This document shows positions 26,480 through 36,356 of a DNA stretch of 64,000 nt, piece by piece. Source of the stretch: Ornithinimicrobium sediminis (GTDB lineage: Bacteria > Actinomycetota > Actinomycetes > Actinomycetales > Dermatophilaceae); NCBI RefSeq assembly GCF_021272345.1, contig NZ_JAJSDQ010000001.1, positions 62,001-126,000 on the forward strand, given 5' to 3'. The notes beneath the pieces were generated by a model. It saw only the letters and a list, made by a program, of their open reading frames with translations, made no database searches and had not been told where the DNA came from. How positions within the stretch are numbered: the stretch's first letter is position 1; each line of letters begins with the position of its first letter. The translations under genes were made by a program, and so were the position numbers.

Positions 26480-29400
26480 ATGAGACTGCTGCTGACTCTC
26501 ACCGACGGCCGGCGCGCGGAGCACGTGGAGGTCGTCACGCAGGCACCCTGTGCCTGGTCCGAGGTCGCAGCCGTGCTGCCGCGGGGGTGGCCCGCCGACC
26601 CGCGTTCGTATGCCGTCGCCACGCCTTCCGGCTCGCCGGACCCGGTGCCGGCGGACGCGGTCGTCGGTCGGCCGCCCCTGCTGCACGGGTCCACCCTGCG
26701 CCTCACCGCCGCACGGACACGGCCCAGGGAGGAGCCCACCCGCTCCCCTGCCGAGGTCAGGGTGGTGGAGGGACCCGACTGCGGCGCCTGCGTGCCGCTT
26801 CCGGCAGGTGGCAAGGTGAGCATCGGGCGGGACCCCTCGTGCGGGCTCGTCGTCGCCGACGAGGCGCTGTCCCGCCACGACTGCACGGTGCTGGCGACCC
26901 GCGCGGGCGTCGTGGTCACCGACACGGGGTCGACCAACGGCGCCGTGATCAGCGACGTCACCGGTGAGAGAAGGGTCACCTCGCAGACCCCCTGGTCCCC
27001 CGGCGAGCGCCTCCACATCGGTGGCAGCGTGCTCGAGCTGGTGCACGACCCTGCCGTGCCCCTGCACCGGGTGCCCGACGGAGAGGGCCGTCTGGTGGTG
27101 ACCCCGGTGCCGTGGGGGCGGTCCTCACCGCGGACGGTGGACGTGCGTCTGCCGCCCCCTCCGGAGCAGCCCGTGGTCACCGCCCCACCGGTACTGGGGT
27201 GGCTGCTGCCGCTGCTGGTCTCCCTCGGGCTGGCAGTGGTGCTGCGCATGCCGCTGCTGGTCCTCTTCGGTCTCATGGCGCCGGCGATGGCGCTGGGCAG
27301 CCACCTCGGGGAGCGGCGGCAGCGGCGCACGGAGCACGCACGGGCGTGCTCGCGGCATGCGGAGGTCCTGCGCGAGCGACGGGCGCAGGTGTCGCGTGCG
27401 GTGGCCGCGGAGGTGGACCTCGCCCGCGCCGGCCACCCCGACCTCGCCCGCTGGTGGGTCACCGTGCGCGAGGACCCCTGCCGCCCGCTGTGGTCCCGCT
27501 CCTCGACCGGACGCGACGACGAGGGCCACGACGGTCGGCCCCACCGTGGGCTGCCGGACGAGGACCGGCGACCCCGGCTCGTCGTGCGGCTCGGGCGCGG
27601 TGAGGAGCCGACCTCGGTGCGGCTCGACGACGTGCCGGTCGTCGGCCGCGACGTCCCCGTGCTGCTGGAGTGGTCCGGCGTGCTCGGCCTCGTCGGGCCC
27701 GTGGAGCACACCCGGGCCCTGGCCCGCAGCCTGCTGACGCAGGTGCTCCTGGCCTACGACCCCGCGACGCTCAGGCTCGTCCTGCCCCGGGCAGACGCGG
27801 AGTGGGAGTGGCTGGCATGGGCACCCCACCTGCGCGACCGGCGGCAGCACACCGCACTGGTGCTCGACGAACGCCTGGCCGACGCGCCGCCGGGGCATGG
27901 CCCTGGCGCGGCGTCGCCTGCCGTGCCGGCCGCTGCCGCGCTCGGGCTACGCCTGGCGGCCACCTCCGACGCCCTGGGCCGCGTCGACCACCTCGTGGAG
28001 GTCGTCGACGCCTGGACCGCGGTGCTGCACGTCGGCGCCCTCGGAAGACCGTTCTCCCCGGACCTGCTGACCGCAGCGCGCGCGGCCAGGACCGTGCGGC
28101 GGACCGCCGCATGGACCACCGTGGCCGCCGCGGAAGGTGGCCCGCAGACCGAGCTGCCGGACGAGGTCACCCTGCCCCGGGTGCTGCCCGAGGCGGCCGA
28201 CGCGGCGTCCCTGCGCCGACGATGGCGGGAGGCACCGCGGAGCACCCGGTGCGTCCTGGGCCTCGGACCGGCGGGTCCGGTCGCGGTGGACCTGGCGGTC
28301 GACGGCCCCCACGCCCTGGTGGCGGGCACCACCGGAGCGGGCAAGTCGGAGCTGCTCCGCACCCTGGTCACCTCGCTCGCGGTGGTCAACCGGCCGGACG
28401 AGCTCGTCATGGTGCTCGTGGACTACAAGGGCGGGTCGGCCTTCGCGGACTGCGCGGCCCTGCCGCACTGCGTCGGGCTGGTGACCGACCTCGACCCGCA
28501 TCTGGCCGACCGCGCGCTGACCTCGCTGGGGGCGGAGCTGAAGCGTCGCGAGCGGCTGTTGGCCGACGTGGGCGCCCGCGACCTCACCGGCTACCGTGCC
28601 ACCGACCCGGAGACCGGCCTGCCCCGGCTCGTCATCGTCATCGACGAGTTCCGTGCCCTGGCCGAGGAGCTGCCCGGCTTCGTCGACGGACTGGTCCGCA
28701 TCGCGGCGCTGGGGCGGTCCCTGGGGATCCACCTGGTCCTCGCGACCCAGCGACCGGCCGGGATCGTCTCCGCCGACGTGCGCGCCAACATGAACCTGCG
28801 CATCGCCCTGCGGCTGCGCGACACCTCCGACTCGCTGGACGTCCTCGACTCCCCCTCCGCGGCCGCGCTGCCGGAAGGGGTGCCGGGCCGCGCCCTGTTG
28901 CGCACCGGGGCAGAGGCCCCTCGCCTGGTGCAGGTCGCCAGGGTGGCCGGGCCTGCAGGTGAGACCGACCCGGCGCGGGGCCCCAGGGTCCGGCCGGTCC
29001 CGGGTCCCTGGGTCGAGGAGGAGGTCGACGAGCTCTCGACCGACGGCTCGACGCCGGGGCTTCTCCCGTTGGTCGTCACGGCCGTCACCGAGGCCGCCTC
29101 GGCGCTGAGCGCTGCGGCTCCTGCGTCCCCGTGGCTGCCGCCCCTGCCAACGGTGCTGACGGCGGCCGAGGTGCCGGATGCGCAGGTGCCGGATGCGGAG
29201 ACGCCCGTGCCAGGACGCGCGCGGCCCTTCGCGGTGCCCTGGGGCCTGCTCGACCTGCCCAGCGAGCAGCGGCAGGCACCGGCCTGCTGGGACCCGGTGC
29301 AGGAGAGCCATCTCGCCGTCGTGGGCGCGCCCGGCGCCGGCGCCACGACGCTCGTGCGGACCGTGCTGGGCGGGCTCCTCCAGCGGCACGACCCCGGCCG

Positions 29401-30721
29401 GCTGCACCTCTACTGCTTCGACAGCGGCTCGGGCCTGACCGTCCTCGGAGCCGCACCGCACACCGGCGCGCTGGTCACGCCGGAGGAGCCGGCGCGCACC
29501 GCCCGTGTCCTGGCCAGGCTGGTCGCGACCCTCCAGGAGCGCCGGCAGGCACTGGCCGCGGCCGGGCTCACCTCGTACGCCGAGCAGTCCGCAGGTCCCG
29601 ACCCGTGGCCGCTCCTGGTGTGGGTGGTCGACGGGTGGGGCAGGTTCGCCGGCGCCCAGGCCGAGCAGGGCCGCGGCTCCGGCCTGGAGGCCGCCCTGCG
29701 TCTGCTGGCCGAGGGACCGGCCGTCGGCATCGTCGCGGTCGTCACCGGTGACCGCACGCTCCTGACCGGGCGGGTGTCCGCCTTGCTGCCGTGCGTGTGG
29801 GCACTGCGCCTCGCCGACCCGACCGACCTCATGCTCGCGGGGCTGCGGCGCGAGCAGATCCCCGACACCATGCCACCGGGGCGGGCCGTCCGCACCCGGG
29901 ACGGGGTCACTGCGCAGGTCGCCGTGCCGGGTGACGACCCGGCCGGGGCGTCGCAGGTGGCTGCCCTCGCCGCAACGGTCGACAGCATCGTCCACCGTGC
30001 CACCGCCGTGCCCGCCGACCGGCGTCCGTGGCGCGTGGTCGAGCTGCCCACCCGGTGCACCCTGCAGGAGCTCACCGGGAGCCGTCCGCCCGGCGCCGCG
30101 TGCGGTGGCGAGCCGCTGCTCGGGCTGGGTGGTGACGAGGGCGGCCCTACCGTCCTGGCACTCTCCCCCGAGCGCGGGGACGCGGCGCTGGTGCTCGGAC
30201 CACCGGGCAGCGGCCGGAGCACCGTCCTGGACACGCTCGCGGAGGAGCTGCGCCGATCGGGGCACCGCGTGGTGCGGGTCGCTCCGGGCCGGGCTGCCGC
30301 CGACCTGGCGGACGAGCTCGCCGGCAGGCCCGGCCCCTGCGTGCTCGTCGACGACGCCGAGCAGCTCACGGACACCGCCGTCGAGGAGGTGGTCCTGCGC
30401 TGGGCCGCCTCGCTCACCAGCGGCAGCGCCGCACATGCGGGGGCGCGGGCACCCGGCCCCAGGGGGCCTGGCCCGGGCGGGCCCGGCGCGCTGGTCGTCG
30501 CTGCAGAGACCGAGCGGGCGGTCACGGCCTACCGCGGCCTCGTGCCGCTCACGGCCCGCTCGCGCACCGGGGTGGTCCTGCAGCCGCGGGGCTCCGGGGA
30601 CGGCGGGCCGCTGGGCGTGTCCGTGCCCACCGGTGGGCCGGCCGTGCCCGGACGGGGTGTGCTCGTGCATCGCGGCACCTGCGAGCCGGTGCAGGTGGCG
30701 CTGCCCGGGGTGACACCGTGA
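26480..30721 (+). CDS. FHA-FtsK/SpoIIIE ATPase, EssC/EccC-like
   Basis: 1413 residues from ATG 26480. An N-terminal ubiquitin-like region (1-80) precedes an FHA domain (about 93-190) with phospho-Thr-binding signatures GR116-117, SRH131-133 and NG153-154. Two membrane helices follow (about 240-277). Three FtsK-type ATPase modules come next. The first has an intact Walker A GTTGAGKS (about 616-624) and a Walker B ending in DE. The second has GAPGAGATT (949-957), lacking the Lys. The third has GPPGSGRST (1240-1248), with Arg for Lys. This is the domain plan of the type VII secretion motor EssC/EccC, where only the first module is usually active. No WXG100 substrate or other secretion gene is adjacent. 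Confidence 0.88.
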   Translation: MRLLLTLTDGRRAEHVEVVTQAPCAWSEVAAVLPRGWPADPRSYAVATPSGSPDPVPADAVVGRPPLLHGSTLRLTAARTRPREEPTRSPAEVRVVEGPDCGACVPLPAGGKVSIGRDPSCGLVVADEALSRHDCTVLATRAGVVVTDTGSTNGAVISDVTGERRVTSQTPWSPGERLHIGGSVLELVHDPAVPLHRVPDGEGRLVVTPVPWGRSSPRTVDVRLPPPPEQPVVTAPPVLGWLLPLLVSLGLAVVLRMPLLVLFGLMAPAMALGSHLGERRQRRTEHARACSRHAEVLRERRAQVSRAVAAEVDLARAGHPDLARWWVTVREDPCRPLWSRSSTGRDDEGHDGRPHRGLPDEDRRPRLVVRLGRGEEPTSVRLDDVPVVGRDVPVLLEWSGVLGLVGPVEHTRALARSLLTQVLLAYDPATLRLVLPRADAEWEWLAWAPHLRDRRQHTALVLDERLADAPPGHGPGAASPAVPAAAALGLRLAATSDALGRVDHLVEVVDAWTAVLHVGALGRPFSPDLLTAARAARTVRRTAAWTTVAAAEGGPQTELPDEVTLPRVLPEAADAASLRRRWREAPRSTRCVLGLGPAGPVAVDLAVDGPHALVAGTTGAGKSELLRTLVTSLAVVNRPDELVMVLVDYKGGSAFADCAALPHCVGLVTDLDPHLADRALTSLGAELKRRERLLADVGARDLTGYRATDPETGLPRLVIVIDEFRALAEELPGFVDGLVRIAALGRSLGIHLVLATQRPAGIVSADVRANMNLRIALRLRDTSDSLDVLDSPSAAALPEGVPGRALLRTGAEAPRLVQVARVAGPAGETDPARGPRVRPVPGPWVEEEVDELSTDGSTPGLLPLVVTAVTEAASALSAAAPASPWLPPLPTVLTAAEVPDAQVPDAETPVPGRARPFAVPWGLLDLPSEQRQAPACWDPVQESHLAVVGAPGAGATTLVRTVLGGLLQRHDPGRLHLYCFDSGSGLTVLGAAPHTGALVTPEEPARTARVLARLVATLQERRQALAAAGLTSYAEQSAGPDPWPLLVWVVDGWGRFAGAQAEQGRGSGLEAALRLLAEGPAVGIVAVVTGDRTLLTGRVSALLPCVWALRLADPTDLMLAGLRREQIPDTMPPGRAVRTRDGVTAQVAVPGDDPAGASQVAALAATVDSIVHRATAVPADRRPWRVVELPTRCTLQELTGSRPPGAACGGEPLLGLGGDEGGPTVLALSPERGDAALVLGPPGSGRSTVLDTLAEELRRSGHRVVRVAPGRAAADLADELAGRPGPCVLVDDAEQLTDTAVEEVVLRWAASLTSGSAAHAGARAPGPRGPGPGGPGALVVAAETERAVTAYRGLVPLTARSRTGVVLQPRGSGDGGPLGVSVPTGGPAVPGRGVLVHRGTCEPVQVALPGVTP

Positions 30722-30738
30722 CCAGCCGAAGCCCCTGG

Positions 30739-31125
30739 TCAGTCGTCCAGCCGGCCCATCCCGATCGTCGCCACGATCGTGGTCACGGCACCGACGAGCA
30801 CCGCCGCTGCCACCAGGGTCGGCGCGAACTGGAACATCGCGATCCCCAGAGGCACCAGCAGCCCGTTGGCGGCGATCGCCGGCGCCTGCGCCCGGGGGTG
30901 GCGGGTCCACAGCCCGTAGGCCACGTAGCCCAGGCCGACCACGAAGACCAGCATCGTGACGATCGACATGATCACGACGACCGGGTCGCTGCCCTGCCCC
31001 TGCAGCAGCTCCAGCAGGTAGAACACGGCGAAACCGGTGATCGCCAGGGCCTCGGCCCCCACGATCGCCGCGGCGACCCGTCCGAAGGTCGTCTGGCGCG
31101 GGGTCGGGGAGGCCGGTGTGCTCAC
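30739..31125 (-). CDS. Small integral membrane protein
   Basis: 128 residues from GTG 31125. Four hydrophobic segments are visible at roughly 18-42, 52-74, 78-97 and 101-122, with a short basic loop (TRHPRAQAPA) between the second and third. There is no signal peptide and no known motif. Similar four-helix proteins of unknown function are common in actinobacteria. It converges with the FtsK-like gene and is divergent from the CFA-type methyltransferase gene at 31179, with which it may share the 53-base promoter region. Confidence 0.75.
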   Translation of the reverse strand: MSTPASPTPRQTTFGRVAAAIVGAEALAITGFAVFYLLELLQGQGSDPVVVIMSIVTMLVFVVGLGYVAYGLWTRHPRAQAPAIAANGLLVPLGIAMFQFAPTLVAAAVLVGAVTTIVATIGMGRLDD

Positions 31126-31165
31126 GACACAGCAGGCTAGTCGCGTGAGCGTCAGGTTCACCGCA

Positions 31166-31171
31166 TACCCT
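31166..31171 (+). promoter_or_regulatory. -10 element of the CFA-synthase operon
   Basis: TACCCT lies seven bases before the GTG at 31179, with no ribosome site between them. Predicts a leaderless transcript. Confidence 0.5.
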
Positions 31172-31178
31172 GAGCCGC

Positions 31179-32498
31179 GTGACCGTCGCATCAACCCTCG
31201 CCGACCTCGTCAGCCCCCTCACCGGCGGATCTCTGCCGTGCCACGTCACCGCGTGGGACGGCAGCAGCGCCGGACCCGTCGACGCACCGCGCGTGCGCAT
31301 CACCTCCCCCAACGCCCTGCGTCGCCTGCTGTGGCACCCCGGCGAGCTGGGCGCGGCCCAGGCCTTCGTCACCGGCGAGGTCGAGGTCGAGGGCGACCTG
31401 GGCGACGGGCTGCGCGAGGTGCGGCGCATCCTCGCGGAGCGGGGCGTCACCTCGCTGCGCCCTACGCCGGCGCTGCTCGCCCGGGGGGCGAAGGCAGCCA
31501 AGGACCTCGGCGTGCTGGGCGCCCGTCCCGAGCCGCCGGCCTCCCAGGCCAGGCTCGGCGGGAGGCTGCACTCCCTGCGCCGGGACCGCTCGGCGATCAG
31601 CCACCACTACGACCTGTCCAACGACTTCTACGAGACCATCCTCGACGAGCAGATGGCCTACTCCTGCGCCTACGTCACCGACCCCTCGGTCGACCTCGTG
31701 CGTGGCGGTGAGACCCCGGCGTACACGTTGGAGGACGCCCAGCGCGACAAGCTGGACCTCGTCTGCCGCAAGGTCGGCCTGGACCAGCGCCGTGGCATGC
31801 GCCTGGTCGACGTCGGCTGCGGCTGGGGCTCCCTGTCGCTGCACGCGGCGCGCGTCTACGGAGCCCAGGTGCTGGGTGTCACCATCTCGCGCGAGCAGCA
31901 GGCGTTCGTGCAGAAGCGCGCCGCCGAGCTGGGCGTCGCCGACCTGGTGGAGATCCGCCTGCAGGACTACCGGGAGGTGCCGGAGACCGGCTTCGACGCG
32001 GTCACCTCCATCGAGATGGGCGAGCACGTCGGCGACGTCAACTACCCGACGTATGCCGCGACGCTGCACCGTCTCGCCGCCCCCGGGGCGCGGGTCCTCG
32101 TGCAGCAGATGTCCCGCCCGGGCAAGAACCCCGGCGGGGGGCCCTTCATCGAGTCCTTCATCGCCCCCGACATGAGCATGCGCCCGCTCGGGGCCACCGT
32201 GCAGCTGCTGGAGAAGGGCGGCCTGGAGGTCCGCGACGTGCACGCGCTGCGGGAGCACTACGTGTGGACCGTGCGTGCCTGGGAGGAGCGCTTCCGGCAG
32301 CGCCGCGACCACCTGGTGCAGCTGGTCGGCGAGGAGGTCTGCCGCGTCTGGGAGCTCTACCTCGCCGGCGGCGCCCTCACCTTCGAGCAGGGCCGCATGG
32401 GCGTCGACCAGATCCTCCTGGTCCGCCGCCACGACGAGGGCCCCAGCGGCCTTCCCAACGCCCGGCCGACCACCTGGTCCGCCGTGAAGGAGTCCTGA
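31179..32498 (+). CDS. Cyclopropane-fatty-acyl-phospholipid synthase family methyltransferase
   Basis: 439 residues. A N-terminal lipid-binding region is followed by HYDLSNDFYETIL (about 147-160) and MAYSCAYVTD, both signatures of the CFA family. The S-adenosylmethionine motif is RLVDVGCGWGSLSLHA (about 208-223), and the conserved SIEMGEHVG follows. The enzyme adds a methylene or methyl carbon from SAM to double bonds of phospholipid acyl chains. The 1-base overlap with a DUF1295 membrane protein matches the mycobacterial ufaA1-Rv0446c pair, linked to tuberculostearic acid. No FAD-dependent reductase partner is nearby, so cyclopropane versus 10-methyl product is undecided. Confidence 0.9.
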   Translation: MTVASTLADLVSPLTGGSLPCHVTAWDGSSAGPVDAPRVRITSPNALRRLLWHPGELGAAQAFVTGEVEVEGDLGDGLREVRRILAERGVTSLRPTPALLARGAKAAKDLGVLGARPEPPASQARLGGRLHSLRRDRSAISHHYDLSNDFYETILDEQMAYSCAYVTDPSVDLVRGGETPAYTLEDAQRDKLDLVCRKVGLDQRRGMRLVDVGCGWGSLSLHAARVYGAQVLGVTISREQQAFVQKRAAELGVADLVEIRLQDYREVPETGFDAVTSIEMGEHVGDVNYPTYAATLHRLAAPGARVLVQQMSRPGKNPGGGPFIESFIAPDMSMRPLGATVQLLEKGGLEVRDVHALREHYVWTVRAWEERFRQRRDHLVQLVGEEVCRVWELYLAGGALTFEQGRMGVDQILLVRRHDEGPSGLPNARPTTWSAVKES

Positions 32499-33286
32499 TG
32501 GACTGGTCCGGCTTCCTGTTCGTCAGCGGGCTCAGCCTGCTCGCCCTCGCCCTCATGCAGGCTCTGACCTGGGTGTGGTCCCGCAAGGTCGGCAAGCTCG
32601 CGGTGGTCGACGTCGTCTGGGGCGCCGGCTTCGTGGTCGTCGGTGTCGTGGCCCTGGCCGCGGGGTCGGGTGACCTCACCCGTCGCGTGCTCCTGGCCGC
32701 CCTCGTCGCGGTGTGGGGCCTGCGCCTGTCCTGGCACATCTACCGGCGCTCCCAGGGCAAGGGCGAGGACCCGCGCTACACCGAGCTCTACGGTGAGAAG
32801 GGACCCCTCGAGGCCGCGCTGCGCGTGTTCGGCGTCCAGGGCCTGCTGCAGTGGGTCATCTCGATGCCGCTGCAGGCCTCCGCGGCGGCGGACGCGACCG
32901 AGGGGCTGTGGTGGGTCGTGCTGCTGCTCGGCGTCGCCGTCTGGGCCACCGGGCTGTTCTTCGAGGCGGTCGGCGACGCCCAGCTCGCCCGTTTCAAGGC
33001 CGACCCGGACAACAAGGGCAAGGTGATGGACCAGGGGCTGTGGGCCTGGACCCGTCACCCCAACTACTTCGGCGACGCCTGCGTGTGGTGGGGTCTGTGG
33101 CTCATCGCGCTCTCCGCCGCGACCTGGGGCACGGCGTGGACCGTCATCGCTCCGCTGGCGATGACGCACTTCCTGCGCAACGTCTCCGGGGCCAGGCTGC
33201 TCGAGAAGTCGATGTCGCAGCGTCCCGCGTTCCAGGAGTACATGCAGCGCACCGCCTACTTCTTCCCCCGCCCGCCCAGGACCTGA
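32498..33286 (+). CDS. DUF1295 membrane protein, steroid-5-alpha-reductase-like
   Basis: 262 residues from ATG 32498, overlapping the previous stop by one base (TGATG). About six or seven transmembrane helices are visible. The C-terminal catalytic-like region WTRHPNYFGDACVWWGLWL (about 185-205) and a GARLLEKSMSQRPAFQEYMQRTAYFFP ending are characteristic of DUF1295 and related NADPH-dependent membrane reductases and methyltransferases. Role in fatty-acid modification is inferred from coupling to the CFA-type gene; it could supply the reducing step that turns a methylene into a methyl branch. Confidence 0.85.
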   Translation: MDWSGFLFVSGLSLLALALMQALTWVWSRKVGKLAVVDVVWGAGFVVVGVVALAAGSGDLTRRVLLAALVAVWGLRLSWHIYRRSQGKGEDPRYTELYGEKGPLEAALRVFGVQGLLQWVISMPLQASAAADATEGLWWVVLLLGVAVWATGLFFEAVGDAQLARFKADPDNKGKVMDQGLWAWTRHPNYFGDACVWWGLWLIALSAATWGTAWTVIAPLAMTHFLRNVSGARLLEKSMSQRPAFQEYMQRTAYFFPRPPRT

Positions 33287-33307
33287 CGCAGCACCCCGAC
33301 GCTCGGG

Positions 33308-33901
33308 CTACCAGCCTCGAGGGTTGCCGGAGGGGATGCGGTCACGCACCAGCCGCCCGGCCATGAGCGGTGCCGGGTAGGGCAGCGTCGTGCTGCGGTA
33401 GGTGTCCAGATGCTCATCCCCCCAGGACGCGAACGCGTCCTCCACGGCCTGGGCGTACGCCTGCAGCACCACCGCCCCCTCGGGCGGCTCGACCGCCCGG
33501 TGCTCCTCGTCGGCGACATACGTGAACACGTGGTCGACGTCCGAGGCCACCTCGTCCACGCACGTCGTGACCTCCACCCGTGCGTAGCGCAGCTCGCGCC
33601 GGTCCAGCAGCGCCAGCTCCTCGGACGTGACGGGGATGACCACGCCGTTGGGCGGCTCCGCGCCCCCACCCGTCGCGGGCTCGACGTTGAGCACCAGCAC
33701 GGCAGGCGGCACCCAGCCGTCGTGCTCCCGGGCGAAGGTCTTCTCGGACCGCACGTTGTCCCGCGCGGTGGAGAAACGGCGACGCCAGCCGACGAGCCGA
33801 GCGGGCCGGGGCTGCCTGACCGGCCGTCCCAGGGTGCGGGCCGCGCTCGACGCGTCGACCAGGGACCCGTAGGCAAACACCCCCACCCGTCCCCCGGTCA
33901 T
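33308..33901 (-). CDS. Gamma-glutamylcyclotransferase-like (AIG2/GGCT) protein
   Basis: 197 residues from ATG 33901. The nucleotide-like turn VFAYGSLVDASSA (7-20) is the GGCT/AIG2 hallmark, and the catalytic acid of the fold is plausibly one of the Glu residues in SEELALLDRRELRYARVEV. A C-terminal extension has basic and Pro residues (TLPYPAPLMAGRLVRD). Such enzymes release 5-oxoproline from gamma-glutamyl peptides, but the family is catalytically diverse, and the substrate here is not known. It lies directly downstream of miaB on the same strand, separated by 46 bases. Confidence 0.7.
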   Translation of the reverse strand: MTGGRVGVFAYGSLVDASSAARTLGRPVRQPRPARLVGWRRRFSTARDNVRSEKTFAREHDGWVPPAVLVLNVEPATGGGAEPPNGVVIPVTSEELALLDRRELRYARVEVTTCVDEVASDVDHVFTYVADEEHRAVEPPEGAVVLQAYAQAVEDAFASWGDEHLDTYRSTTLPYPAPLMAGRLVRDRIPSGNPRGW

Positions 33902-33947
33902 CGTCCCGACGTCCGTCCCGGCGTCGCGGTCGGTCGTGGTGTCGGGG

Positions 33948-35492
33948 TCACGGTGCGACCGCGCAGGCAGGTGCGGCGACCGGAGCTGCGGCCGGTCGGC
34001 CGACCGACGGCATCCCCAGGCTGACGGCGGGCTTGGCGGACCCGGCCGGTGCGTCGCCTCCCTGCAGCGCCTCCCAGGCGTGGCCCCCGGCGGTGCGGCG
34101 CACGGCATACACCCCGCCCTCGAGCCCGGAGTCAGCGACGAGATGGTGCGGGGCACCGTAGGTGACGGCAACGGTGACCATGTCACCGGGCCGCGGCACC
34201 TCGGCGCCCTCGGGCACCGCGAAGTGGACCAGCCGGTTGTCCCTGGCCCGCCCCGACAGTCGCTGGGTCTCGGCATCCTTGCGTCCCTCACCGGGCGCCA
34301 CGAGCACCTCGAGCTCGCGACCCTCCTGGGTGCGGTTCTCGGCCCAGGAGACCTCCTCCTGCAGGGCGACGAGCCGCTCGAACCTCTCCTGGACCACGGC
34401 CTTGGGCACCTGGTGGTCCATCTCCGCGGCCGGGGTGCCGGGGCGGATGGAGTACTGGAACGTGAACGCGCTGGAGAAGCGGCTGGCGCGCACCACGTCG
34501 AGCGTGTCCTGGAAGTCCTGCTCGGTCTCCCCCGGGAACCCGACGATGATGTCGGTGGTCACGGCCGCGTCGGGGATCTGCTCCCTGACCTGGTCGATGA
34601 TCCGCAGGAACCGTGCACTGCGGTAGGACCGGCGCATGTCCTTGAGCACCTTGTCCGACCCGGACTGCAGGGGCATGTGCAGGCTGGGCATGACGTTGGG
34701 GGTCTCGGCCATCGCGGTGATGACGTCCTCGGTGAAGGCTGCCGGGTGCGGGCTGGTGAAGCGCACCCGCTCCAGCCCCTCGACCTCGCCACACGCACGC
34801 AGCAGCTTGCCGAAGGCCAGCCGGTCGCCGAACTCGACGCCGTAGGTGTTGACGTTCTGCCCCAGCAGCGTGACCTCCACGACACCCTGGGCCACGAGCG
34901 CCTCGACCTCGGCGAGGATCTCTCCCGGTCGGCGGTCCCGCTCCTTGCCACGCAGGGCGGGCACGATGCAGAACGTGCAGGTGTTGTTGCAGCCCACGCT
35001 GATCGAGACCCAGCCGCTGTAGGCGGAGTCCCGCCGGGTCGGCAAGGTGGAGGGGAAGGTCTCCAGCGCCTCCAGGATCTCGACCTCGGCCGCCTCGTTG
35101 TGCCGGGCGCGGTCGAGGAGGGCGGGCAGGGAGCCGATGTTGTGGGTGCCGAACACGACGTCGACCCACGGGGCGCGCTCGACGATGGTCGAACGGTCCT
35201 TCTGCGCCAGGCAGCCGCCGACGGCGATCTGCATGTCCGGGTTCGCGAGCTTGGCCGGACGCAGCTGGCCCAGGTTGCCGTAGAGCTTGTTGGCGGCGTT
35301 CTCCCGGACGGCACAGGTGTTGAAGACGACCACGTCGGCGTGCTCGGGCCGTCGGTCCACGGGCAGGCCGGACAGGTCGACGTAGCCTGCCGTCTCCAGC
35401 AGGCCGGAGAGTCGCTCGGAGTCGTGGACGTTCATCTGGCACCCGTGGGTGCGCACGTCATAGGTCTTCGGGGTCGCAGTCGCCGTGTCCAT
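33948..35492 (-). CDS. miaB: tRNA-2-methylthio-N6-isopentenyladenosine synthase
   Basis: 514 residues from ATG 35492; the open frame upstream is the shadow of the TSUP gene. The N-terminal MTTase domain opens [16 protein letters not shown], with first-cluster cysteines in [15 protein letters not shown] and VGGCLAQ. The radical-SAM motif CNNTCTFC follows ([14 protein letters not shown]), then a C-terminal TRAM domain (near 380-445). MiaB installs a methylthio group at position 37 of tRNAs reading U-initiated codons. A non-standard C-terminal extension of about 50 residues is Ala/Pro-rich. Confidence 0.97.
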   Translation of the reverse strand: MDTATATPKTYDVRTHGCQMNVHDSERLSGLLETAGYVDLSGLPVDRRPEHADVVVFNTCAVRENAANKLYGNLGQLRPAKLANPDMQIAVGGCLAQKDRSTIVERAPWVDVVFGTHNIGSLPALLDRARHNEAAEVEILEALETFPSTLPTRRDSAYSGWVSISVGCNNTCTFCIVPALRGKERDRRPGEILAEVEALVAQGVVEVTLLGQNVNTYGVEFGDRLAFGKLLRACGEVEGLERVRFTSPHPAAFTEDVITAMAETPNVMPSLHMPLQSGSDKVLKDMRRSYRSARFLRIIDQVREQIPDAAVTTDIIVGFPGETEQDFQDTLDVVRASRFSSAFTFQYSIRPGTPAAEMDHQVPKAVVQERFERLVALQEEVSWAENRTQEGRELEVLVAPGEGRKDAETQRLSGRARDNRLVHFAVPEGAEVPRPGDMVTVAVTYGAPHHLVADSGLEGGVYAVRRTAGGHAWEALQGGDAPAGSAKPAVSLGMPSVGRPAAAPVAAPACAVAP

Positions 35493-35524
35493 CGCGCCTC
35501 CCAGGGTAACCGGGAGGTCGGGTG

Positions 35525-36274
35525 TCACAGACCGCCGAGGCCTCGGCCCAGGGTGATCACGGCACCGACGACGGCGATGGTGACCGCGGCGCGCCGGGCG
35601 GCGCGCAGGCCGACCCAGCGCGAGGCGACACCGCCCAGCAGCACCCCGACGGGCACGCTCACTGCGACGAGCAGCCAGGCGGCCCACGGCAGCCCGGCGT
35701 CGAGCGGGATGGCTCCCACGGCGGCCTTGCTCACCAGCGCAGCCAGGTTGGCCAGCAGGAAGATGGGCTGCAGCGTGGCCGCGAAGGACCGCTGGCCCCA
35801 GTCGGTGGCGAGCGCGTAGACGGTCATGGCAGGGCCCGCGATGCCGGCCGTGGCGTTCATGAAGCCACCCGCCGCCCCTGCGGTGAGCGCCGCACCCGTG
35901 CCGTGGACCCTGACGCGGGGTCCGACGGTCATCGACCACGCCAGCGCCAGCAGCATCGTGCTGCCGACGAGCACGTCGAGCCAGGAGGCGTCCAGCACCA
36001 GGATGACCAGCGCCCCGACGACGGAGCCGACCACCATCAGAGGGGCGATCCCGGCGAAGCGCCCCCAGTCCACGTCGCCGCGCAGGACGACCAGGATGAG
36101 CAGGGCGGTGAGCACCGCCGCGACGTTGCTCGCCGCGACACCCGTCGCGGCCCCGAGGAGCACGGTCAGGGACGGAGCCACCACCATGCCCATCCCCATG
36201 CCCGCGATGCGCTGCAGGGCCGAGCCGACCAGCAGGGCGAGGGCCATCGCGAGGAGCACCGGCACACTCACCAC
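35525..36274 (-). CDS. TSUP family membrane transporter
   Basis: 249 residues with about eight transmembrane helices. The two symmetric family repeats are visible: [20 protein letters not shown] near the N-terminus and [23 protein letters not shown] at about 132-155. TSUP (TauE/SafE) proteins move sulfite, sulfoacetate or related anions. No sulfur-metabolism gene is next to it, so the substrate is open. It is upstream of miaB on the same strand but separated by 32 bases, and could be in the same transcript. Confidence 0.85.
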   Translation of the reverse strand: MVSVPVLLAMALALLVGSALQRIAGMGMGMVVAPSLTVLLGAATGVAASNVAAVLTALLILVVLRGDVDWGRFAGIAPLMVVGSVVGALVILVLDASWLDVLVGSTMLLALAWSMTVGPRVRVHGTGAALTAGAAGGFMNATAGIAGPAMTVYALATDWGQRSFAATLQPIFLLANLAALVSKAAVGAIPLDAGLPWAAWLLVAVSVPVGVLLGGVASRWVGLRAARRAAVTIAVVGAVITLGRGLGGL

Positions 36275-36320
36275 GGCGTCCTCTCCGTCCCGGCCACCCG
36301 CACACCGTAGCCCTCGGGGT

Positions 36321-36326
36321 TAGGCT
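36321..36326 (+). promoter_or_regulatory. -10 element for the DUF5709 gene
   Basis: TAGGCT in the 82-base divergent gap, 30 bases before the ATG at 36357, which has GAAGGAG as ribosome site. Confidence 0.35.
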
Positions 36327-36356
36327 CGGCAGGACGCGACGAAGGAGTGATGGCAG

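Noticed and set aside
27947-31501. 1184-codon minus-strand frame across the FtsK-like gene and the CFA gene
   Set aside because: It overlaps two well-supported plus-strand genes and its translation has no recognisable domain.
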